Source: an uncultured Collinsella sp. (GTDB taxonomy: Bacteria; Actinomycetota; Coriobacteriia; Coriobacteriales; Coriobacteriaceae). Taken from it: a stretch of DNA of 5,911 bases. The position numbers were made by a program, and so were the translations under genes. Where the stretch lies: the NCBI GenBank assembly GCA_958348565.1, contig CATVZP010000107.1, positions 1 through 5,911 on the forward strand, read 5' to 3'. Within the stretch, counting starts at the first letter, position 1, and each line of letters starts with the position of its first letter. Below the pieces are notes generated by a model. That model was not told where the DNA came from and did no database searches. It saw only the letters and a list, made by a program, of their open reading frames with translations. This document shows positions 1 through 4,925 of the stretch, one piece after another.

Positions 1-586
1 CGGCGCCTGCCCAGGTGAGCGGCTGCACAAAACCGATGATGTCATACGCGTTGATCACGACGCCATACAGCAAGCCCGAGGCAAAGCCATACGCCAACAG
101 CGCCGGCATTCGCACGGTTCCATCGGCACGGTCAAACGCGCCCGCATGCGCCAGTGCGCCACCGATATAGCCCACCAGACCCCAGGCATACATCTGCCAC
201 GGCGTCCACATGCCCTGTCCAAAAAAGAAATTACTGGTCAGCGCTGCCAACGCGCCGACCATGAAGCCGTTGCGTCGGCCCAACGTCGCCCCCGCGATAA
301 TAGCGATGGCGCTCACGGGTTTAAAGTCGGGAATGGGGCCGAACAAGATGCGGCCCGCCGCGGCCAACGCCGCCAGAACCAGCGTTGGCACAATCTGGCG
401 CAAGCCCGGGCGCGACGCCTCGTAGCCCGCAAAAAACAGTGCAAGCACGAGCGCCACCACGACAAGCATGGCAAGCGCCGCCTGCTCAATGCCCGCCAGC
501 AACGCCGCAGTCATCACTGCCGGCACCGCCAGGAGCAGCGGGATCTCCATTTTTGTGAGTAGGCGCGAGGCGCGATGATCCGTCAT
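1..586 (-). CDS. ECF transporter S component (substrate-binding membrane protein), partial at left edge
   Basis: Reading the minus strand from the ATG at 586-584 gives 195 residues with no stop before the window edge, so the C-terminus is missing. The protein is very hydrophobic. After a short basic N-terminus (MTDHRASRLL) come likely membrane helices near residues 14-32, 36-54, 63-80, 88-103, 106-123, 131-146 and 161-184. The segment GPIPDFKPVSAIAII followed by FFFGQG.WTPWQM (residues 83-132) is the kind of sequence I recall from actinobacterial and clostridial ECF S components. S components bind a vitamin or metal in the membrane and dock on the EcfT-ATPase module. The substrate cannot be read directly; a CbrT-like cobalamin or corrinoid role is a tentative suggestion. 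The start lies 4 bases after the ATPase stop, with an AGGG element about 9 bases upstream, so it is the last visible gene of a coupled operon. Role as S component is fairly secure; specificity is not. Confidence 0.8.
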   Translation of the reverse strand, partial: MTDHRASRLLTKMEIPLLLAVPAVMTAALLAGIEQAALAMLVVVALVLALFFAGYEASRPGLRQIVPTLVLAALAAAGRILFGPIPDFKPVSAIAIIAGATLGRRNGFMVGALAALTSNFFFGQGMWTPWQMYAWGLVGYIGGALAHAGAFDRADGTVRMPALLAYGFASGLLYGVVINAYDIIGFVQPLTWAGA

Positions 587-590
587 CGCA

Positions 591-2234
591 TCACGCCCTG
601 TAGAACACGTTGTCGGCAAAGAAATCTGCCGGAGGCTCCATGCAGGCGATCTCGCCGTCGAACATCATGGCGACATCGTCGGACACCTGCTCGGCAAAGT
701 CTAGGTCGTGCGTGGCAATGACAACGGTGCCGCCAGCCTGCGCATGCTCGCGCAGGGCTCGGGCGATAATGCAGCGACTTGCCAGGTCAAGGCCCTTGGT
801 GGGCTCATCAAGCAGCAGCAGCTCCGGACCAATCAATAGCAGCTTTGCCAACGCAAGCAGCTGGCGCTGACCGCCCGAAAGATCGTACGGGTGACGCGCC
901 TCCAAGCCCGCCAGACCCAGGCGCGCTGTCTGCTCCTGTGCTGCGGCCTCGTCGTATCCGCAGGTCGAAGCCCATTCCATCAGCTCGTCGCGCACCGTTT
1001 CGGCGACCAGCAATGCCTTGGGGTTCTGTGGCAGCAGCGCCGCCGAAGCCGTCCCACGCACCATGCGGCCACGCTGCAGCTTAGCCGTCTTGGCCAGCAC
1101 CGAGAGCATCGTCGACTTGCCGCAGCCGTTTCCGCCCACGACCGCATGCACCGCGCCGGCCGAAAACGTCACATCGAGCCCGCGCAGCACCCAACCGCCC
1201 ACGCGATCGTAGCGAAACCAGCCTTCCGACAGGGTGGTAGCCGACCCGCCGTGCATTTTTTGGAGTATTCTGCTTCCATCCGTGCGCGGGAAGGCTTCCG
1301 AGCCGTTCTCGTACGACGTTTGCGCCACAAATTCGGACGATTTGTCCAATTCCGAATTTTTTTTCGCGCTCGATACGTCCCCGGGCGGCTCCAGAGAGCC
1401 CAAATTGTCCTCACGCCTGCTGAATACTCCGTTTTTTGCACATCGGATGGCACCCCACCCCAACATGTCATCGGAAAACAGCGATTCTCGGCGTCCCAAA
1501 GAAGCCATATCCGCCACTTCGCGCACGCGACCGCCCTCAATCCGGTACGCACGCGTCGCATACTCGAGCATCGGCCGCGGTTGATGCGTAGCCACAACAA
1601 CCGTGCAGCCCAGCTCACGGTTCACGCGAAACAGCGCGTGCAGAAAATTCTTCTCGGCAACGGGATCGAGCTGAGACGTGGGCTCGTCGAGTAACAGCAC
1701 ACGCGGACGCAGCGCCAGGACGGCGGCAAGCGACAGCAGCTGCTTGCGGCCACCCGAAAGCGTATCGGTATCGCGATGAAGCCAGTCCTCCAGACCAAAG
1801 AAATAGCTGGTCTCGGCAACACGGCGGCGCATCTCGTCGCGCGACGCACCCAGATTCTCTAGCCCAAACGCCATCTCGTGCCACACGGTCTCGCACACAA
1901 TCTGGTTCTCGGGATCCTGGAACACGTAGCCCACGCGCTCCGCAGACGCGCGCACGTCCATGTCGGCAACGTTCTCGCCCAGCACGAGCAGTTCGCCAGC
2001 GCGCTCGCCCGCCGGAGCAATCTCGGGCTTGAGCAGCGACAGCAGCGTCGACTTACCCGATCCGGTACCGCCAACAAGCAGCGCAAATGCACCTTGGGGA
2101 ACAGACCAGTCGAGCCCCTCGAGCACCGCAGCATCAGCCCCGGGGTAGGCAAAGCTCAGGCTCCGCACCTCAATCGCCGGCATATCCGAGCCGCACGCCG
2201 CGCGTGAGGCCGGGCCCCTATCCAACCGAGTCAT
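591..2234 (-). CDS. ecfA: ECF transporter ATPase, two ABC domains fused in one chain
   Basis: This 547-residue cytoplasmic protein carries two full ABC nucleotide-binding domains and powers the ECF importer. Domain 1 (about 20-245) shows Walker A GGTGSGKST (55-63), a Q-loop VFQDPENQ (Q106), signature LSGGRKQ (159-165), Walker B VLLLDEPTSQLDP (179-191) and switch His217. Domain 2 (about 335-540) shows Walker A GGNGCGKST (367-375), Q-loop LPQNP (Q403), signature LSGGQRQ (452-458), Walker B LLLLDEPTKGLD (472-483) and His509. The QDPENQ and PQNP Q-loops are typical of the EcfA1/EcfA2 pair, so the fusion supplies both halves of the heterodimer. All catalytic residues are present in both. Residues about 260-335 are an unusually long hydrophilic linker that coincides with inverted-repeat DNA. 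The ATG at 2234 overlaps the ecfT stop (TGATG) and has AGAGG 8 bases upstream; Met18 (MPAIEV) is an alternative start closer to the domain, but the SD favours 2234. Confidence 0.93.
   Translation of the reverse strand: MTRLDRGPASRAACGSDMPAIEVRSLSFAYPGADAAVLEGLDWSVPQGAFALLVGGTGSGKSTLLSLLKPEIAPAGERAGELLVLGENVADMDVRASAERVGYVFQDPENQIVCETVWHEMAFGLENLGASRDEMRRRVAETSYFFGLEDWLHRDTDTLSGGRKQLLSLAAVLALRPRVLLLDEPTSQLDPVAEKNFLHALFRVNRELGCTVVVATHQPRPMLEYATRAYRIEGGRVREVADMASLGRRESLFSDDMLGWGAIRCAKNGVFSRREDNLGSLEPPGDVSSAKKNSELDKSSEFVAQTSYENGSEAFPRTDGSRILQKMHGGSATTLSEGWFRYDRVGGWVLRGLDVTFSAGAVHAVVGGNGCGKSTMLSVLAKTAKLQRGRMVRGTASAALLPQNPKALLVAETVRDELMEWASTCGYDEAAAQEQTARLGLAGLEARHPYDLSGGQRQLLALAKLLLIGPELLLLDEPTKGLDLASRCIIARALREHAQAGGTVVIATHDLDFAEQVSDDVAMMFDGEIACMEPPADFFADNVFYRA
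1249..1447. repeat. Nested imperfect inverted repeats inside the ATPase linker
   Basis: Within the ATPase reading frame, GGAGTATTC at 1262-1270 (preceded by TGCA and six T) is repeated in inverse orientation as GAATACTCC at 1422-1430 (followed by G, six T and TGCA). Further in, GAGCCG at 1300-1305 matches CGGCTC at 1386-1391, with nearly equal spacing from the outer copies (38 versus 39 bases). At the centre AAATTCGGA (1329-1337) faces TCCGAATTT (1351-1359) across 13 bases, and a run of eight T follows (1357-1364). The stretches between are much more diverged. The whole is about 200 bases, AT-richer than its surroundings in parts, and translated in frame as the linker between the two ATPase domains. 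I infer an old palindromic element, or two inverted copies of a dispersed repeat; the matches are seen, the origin is inferred. Confidence 0.5.
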
Positions 2235-3127
2235 CAGCCGAACCTCTTCTCATCGATCGCATGCAACACACAGGGCAGCACCATCCAAACAGCATACACG
2301 GCATAGCCCAGCCACGGCGCAGGCACCGAAAGCTGCGGGTAAAACGAATACTGCGTCGTCGCGGCCCACGCCACTGCCGCCGTGGCCACGCCAAACAGCG
2401 CAAGCCCAACCAGCGCGGCAGCGTCGCTGCGCCCCAGCCGATACCGCGTGTACGTCGTGCGACGCGTCGCGGCACCCCACCCGCGCGAGCGCATGGCATC
2501 CGCGCGCTCAAGCGAATCTTCCATGCCCCAGCCCATCAGCACGCTCGACGCCCGCAGGTGCAATCGCACGGGATCGGTGGGCGCACGCCCCGGCACATCG
2601 ATCGCGTCCTGCACCGCCAGCACCGTGCGGCCGCGGCGCAAAAACTGTGGGATAAGCCGCATGCACATCGAGATCATGAGCGCGATCACCGGCGCGGCGT
2701 TGCCCAACAGTGCGAGTACCTTGTCGTATTCGAGCATCGACGCCGCGGCCTCAAACCACAGCACGCTCGCCACAAACAGCCCACCCATGCACAAGCCATA
2801 TACCATGCTTTCCAGATACACCGCGCGCACGCCGATGCGAAACAGCTCGGTCGAGCCCGATGCACTAAACAGAGGGTTGACCAGCGCGATAATCAAAATA
2901 ACCGGCAGCTGCCAGCGAAGCGCCCCTAACGTGCGCGCAGCACCGCGCGTCGCAAGCCCGTACGCCAGCCCGCCCGCAAGCGACAGCGCAATCAGCACCG
3001 GTTGCATCGAGAACATGGTGAGCCCCAGCGTCAACGCTATGTAGACCGCCGGCACCGCCGGATGCGACATTGAAAATGCCCCCACGGGCTCGGCGCCCGA
3101 ACCCTCTCGCATGTTGTCCATAGGCAT
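2234..3127 (-). CDS. ecfT: ECF transporter transmembrane scaffold protein EcfT
   Basis: This 297-residue integral membrane protein joins the S component to the ATPases. Likely membrane helices lie near residues 22-55, 72-88, 104-127, 141-160, 236-257 and 270-290. Family signs are NPLFSASGSTELF (84-96), the long cytoplasmic stretch after the fourth helix (about 160-235), and the arginine-containing coupling motif ERADAMRSRGWG (207-218), which in EcfT proteins inserts into the ATPase grooves. The length is slightly above the usual 260-280, mostly because of a non-conserved N-terminal 20 residues. The ATG at 3127 is supported by GGGAGG six bases upstream; in-frame Met3, Met6 and Met20 are weaker alternatives. 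It is first in the operon and shares one base with the ATPase gene. It lies divergent to glmU across 193 bases. Assignment to the T family is firm; which vitamin it serves depends on the S component. Confidence 0.9.
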   Translation of the reverse strand: MPMDNMREGSGAEPVGAFSMSHPAVPAVYIALTLGLTMFSMQPVLIALSLAGGLAYGLATRGAARTLGALRWQLPVILIIALVNPLFSASGSTELFRIGVRAVYLESMVYGLCMGGLFVASVLWFEAAASMLEYDKVLALLGNAAPVIALMISMCMRLIPQFLRRGRTVLAVQDAIDVPGRAPTDPVRLHLRASSVLMGWGMEDSLERADAMRSRGWGAATRRTTYTRYRLGRSDAAALVGLALFGVATAAVAWAATTQYSFYPQLSVPAPWLGYAVYAVWMVLPCVLHAIDEKRFG

Positions 3128-3234
3128 CCCCGCCCTCCCGCCAAATCACCGACGCCGAAGCACTGCCGGCACCGCCCGCAAGCAGCGCAAACACCACGCC
3201 GGCGGCGCAAGCCTCAACCGCCGCAAACCAATCG

Positions 3235-3265
3235 TTACGCGCTCATCATATGCCTGCGGTATCAT
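3235..3265 (+). promoter_or_regulatory. Weak candidate promoter of glmU
   Basis: TATCAT (3260-3265) matches five of six -10 bases on the plus strand, but the only -35-like sequence, TTACGC (3235-3240), is poor and 19 bases away. The -10 overlaps the minus-strand -10 candidate, so the two promoters would compete if both are real. TATAAC at 3300-3305 is another -10-like site, but it sits too close to the glmU ribosome binding site to leave a useful leader. Confidence 0.22.
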
Positions 3266-3288
3266 ATTGCGCCGTGTATCGTTTCCAA
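3261..3288 (-). promoter_or_regulatory. Candidate promoter of the ECF operon
   Basis: On the minus strand TTGGAA (3288-3283, four of six bases of the -35 consensus) is followed after 16 bases by TATGAT (3266-3261, five of six of the -10 consensus). Transcription would begin near 3254, giving a leader of about 125 bases before ecfT. Spacing is slightly short but within the normal sigma-70 type range. It is the best minus-strand match in the intergenic region; not proven. Confidence 0.4.
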
Positions 3289-3310
3289 ACACACGTCTCT
3301 ATAACGTAAC

Positions 3311-3315
3311 AGGAG
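3311..3315 (+). promoter_or_regulatory. Ribosome binding site that fixes the glmU start
   Basis: AGGAG lies five bases before the ATG at 3321. The frame is open further upstream to 3111, but the conserved GlmU N-terminus (AIILAAGEGTRM) begins three residues after this ATG, so the upstream extension is not part of the protein. Confidence 0.85.
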
Positions 3316-3320
3316 ATCAC

Positions 3321-4733
3321 ATGGACGCAACCGCAATTATCCTCGCCGCCGGCGAGGGCACCCGCATGAAGTCGAACCACTGCAAGGTTTCGCACAAGAT
3401 CCTGGGTAAGCCCATGGTCCAGTGGATCGTCGACGCCACCATCAAGGCCGGCTGCAGCCGCGTCGTGGTCGTCATCGGCAGCCACGCCGACGAGATGCGC
3501 GCCCTCATCGATGGCGCCTACCCCAACAGCGCCACCAAGGTCGAGTGCGTCGAGCAGACCGAGCGCCTGGGCACCGGCCACGCCGTCAAGGTCGCGCTCG
3601 AGGCCTGCGGCATCACGCAAGGCCCCGTCGTCGTGCTCAACGGCGACCTGCCGCTCATCACCGCCGACACCGTCGCCAAGTTCGCGCAGACCGTCGCCAC
3701 CGGCGAGCTCGCCTGCACCGTCATGACCATGACCCCGCCCGATCCCTTTGGCTACGGCCGCATCAAGCTGGGCGCCGATGGTCAGATCGAGCGCATCATC
3801 GAGCAGAAGGACTGCACTCCCGAGCAGGCCGCCACGCTGTTGGAGTGCAACGCCGGCTGCTACGCCTTCGACGGCGCGCAGCTTGCCGCCCACATTAACG
3901 AGATCGGCAACGACAACGCGCAGTCCGAGTACTACCTGCCCGACATGCTCGAAATCCTCAAGGGTCATGGCCAGGCGGTCTCCATCTTCCACTGTGACGA
4001 CTACCGCGACGGCCTGGGCGTCAACAGCCGCATCCAGCTCGCGCAGCTCACCGCCATCGCGCGCGACCGCATCAACGAGCACTGGATGGCCGAGGGCGTT
4101 ACGTTCATCGACCCCACGCAGGCCTGGATCGGTCCCGACGCCACCATCGGCCGCGACACCGTCGTGTGGCCGCAGACGCATCTGATCGGTCACGTCACCG
4201 TGGGCGAGGAGTGCCAGCTCGGCCCCAACAGCCGCCTCACCGACACCACCGTCGGCAGCGGCTGCATCATCGATGAGACCATCGCCATCGAGGCCGTCAT
4301 CGAGAACGGCGTCGACTGCGGCCCGCGCGCTTACCTGCGCCCGGGCACCCACATGCTCGACGGATCCAAGGCCGGCACGCACGTGGAGATCAAGAAGTCC
4401 ACGATCGGCGAGGGCTCCAAGGTGCCCCACCTGTCCTACATCGGCGACACCACCATGGGCTCCGGCGTCAACGTAGGCGCGGGCTCCATCACCTGCAACT
4501 ACGACGGCGTCCACAAGCACAAGACCGTCATCGGCAGGGATGCTTTTATCGGTTCCGACACCATGATGGTCGCGCCCGCCCAGATTGGCGACGGCGCGCT
4601 CGTGGCCGCCGGCTCCGTCATCACCGAGCCGGTCCCGGCCGACGCACTCGGTCTGGGCCGCGCCCGTCAGGTAAATATTGAGGGCTGGGCCGCCGATTAT
4701 CGCCGCCGTCTGCACGAGGACGACGAGGCATAA
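3321..4733 (+). CDS. glmU: Bifunctional GlmU: N-acetylglucosamine-1-phosphate uridyltransferase / glucosamine-1-phosphate N-acetyltransferase
   Basis: This cytoplasmic enzyme makes UDP-GlcNAc, the precursor of peptidoglycan and other cell-wall polymers, in two steps: acetyl transfer from acetyl-CoA to glucosamine-1-phosphate, then uridylyl transfer from UTP. The 470-residue protein is close to the family's usual length of about 455-460. Its N-terminal pyrophosphorylase domain shows LAAGEGTRM (8-16), Lys22, QTERLGTGHAV (79-89), NGDLPL (107-112, with the metal-binding Asp109) and QSEYYLPDML (201-210), then GVNSRIQL (233-240). The C-terminal left-handed beta-helix shows hexapeptide repeats from about 268, RPGTHMLDGSKAGTHVEIKKS (340-360), HLSYIGD with the likely catalytic His370, and VNVGAGSITCNYDG (383-396). 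All expected motifs are present, so both activities are probably intact. The stretch around Lys22 (NHCKVSHK) differs from the usual LPKVLH. It stands alone between the divergent ECF operon and a terminator, with prs next on the same strand. Confidence 0.97.
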   Translation: MDATAIILAAGEGTRMKSNHCKVSHKILGKPMVQWIVDATIKAGCSRVVVVIGSHADEMRALIDGAYPNSATKVECVEQTERLGTGHAVKVALEACGITQGPVVVLNGDLPLITADTVAKFAQTVATGELACTVMTMTPPDPFGYGRIKLGADGQIERIIEQKDCTPEQAATLLECNAGCYAFDGAQLAAHINEIGNDNAQSEYYLPDMLEILKGHGQAVSIFHCDDYRDGLGVNSRIQLAQLTAIARDRINEHWMAEGVTFIDPTQAWIGPDATIGRDTVVWPQTHLIGHVTVGEECQLGPNSRLTDTTVGSGCIIDETIAIEAVIENGVDCGPRAYLRPGTHMLDGSKAGTHVEIKKSTIGEGSKVPHLSYIGDTTMGSGVNVGAGSITCNYDGVHKHKTVIGRDAFIGSDTMMVAPAQIGDGALVAAGSVITEPVPADALGLGRARQVNIEGWAADYRRRLHEDDEA

Positions 4734-4752
4734 CGTTTCGCCAAGCACAAAA

Positions 4753-4782
4753 GGAGCTGTTCCATGGGGACGGCTTCTTTTT
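4753..4782 (+). terminator. Rho-independent terminator after glmU
   Basis: GGAGCTGTTCC (4753-4763) pairs over all 11 positions with GGGACGGCTTC (4767-4777), counting three G-U pairs, with a three-base loop (ATG, 4764-4766). Five T follow (4778-4782), and four A before the stem (4749-4752) can pair with them, so the structure could also work on the opposite strand. It begins 20 bases after the glmU stop and would separate glmU from prs transcription, at least in part. Confidence 0.75.
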
Positions 4783-4925
4783 CTATCGTGACCTGCGCGA
4801 CCGGATGAGTGGTCGGTTCGTGTCCGTTGACGGTAAAGACGTTATCAAGACCCGATTAACCCCGCCGCACGGTTACAATGCAAAAAGGCATCTATATGGC
4901 ATTCGATATATAAAGGAGAAGGGTA
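4783..4925 (+). promoter_or_regulatory. prs upstream region with -10-like site and ribosome binding site
   Basis: Since a terminator precedes this stretch, prs probably has its own promoter here. TACAAT at 4874-4879 matches five of six -10 bases, but no good -35 lies 16-18 bases upstream. The well-formed TTGACG at 4827-4832 is too far away to pair with it. AAGGAG (4913-4918) sits seven bases before the prs ATG and fixes that start. The last 35 bases are AT-rich (ATATATAAAGG), which suits an open, efficiently translated start. No riboswitch or known purine-repressor box is recognised. Confidence 0.4.

Larger units (their letters stand above)
3128..3320. other. Divergent intergenic region between ecfT and glmU
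   Basis: This 193-base stretch separates the two divergent transcription units and must hold both of their control regions. It contains the SD sequences of both genes, a plausible minus-strand promoter (3261-3288), and two direct copies of ATCATAT (3245-3251 and 3261-3267) whose starts are 16 bases apart. Minus-strand RNA here would form a leader of about 120 bases before ecfT. It can form a GC-rich hairpin (CGGCGG near 3220 with CCGCCG near 3203), but I do not recognise the conserved core of a cobalamin, TPP, FMN or other known riboswitch. The minus frame open from 3242 runs into ecfT out of frame and has no convincing start. Confidence 0.6.

Noticed and set aside
146..562. Plus-strand open frame of 138 codons at the left end
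   Set aside because: Arg/His/Gln-rich shadow; the minus strand here encodes a membrane protein with recognisable S-component motifs.
1249..1447. CRISPR array or insertion sequence in the ATPase linker
   Set aside because: The repeats are inverted, only two copies each, without regular spacers, and no transposase is present; the reading frame passes through uninterrupted.
2865..3197. Minus-strand frame starting with GTG at 3197 (hydrophobic MVFALLAGGAG start) ahead of ecfT
   Set aside because: It has no SD at a proper distance and soon becomes an out-of-frame shadow of ecfT. ecfT has a well-placed SD and family motifs. The 45 or so residues before the overlap are treated as untranslated leader.
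3128..3254. Riboswitch (for example cobalamin) in the ecfT leader
   Set aside because: I looked for conserved cores such as the B12 box and TPP CUGAGA and did not find them; only a short GC-rich hairpin is visible. A covariance-model search would settle it.
3111..3320. N-terminal extension of GlmU from an upstream ATG
   Set aside because: The extra 70 residues are basic and unlike GlmU, while AGGAG and the conserved N-terminus point to the ATG at 3321.
3246..4748. 500-codon open frame on the minus strand opposite glmU
   Set aside because: The peptide is a low-complexity run of Gly, Asp, Val and Ala with no family motif; it mirrors the G/C-ending codons of glmU, which rarely produce antisense stops. 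glmU itself has all its motifs on the plus strand.
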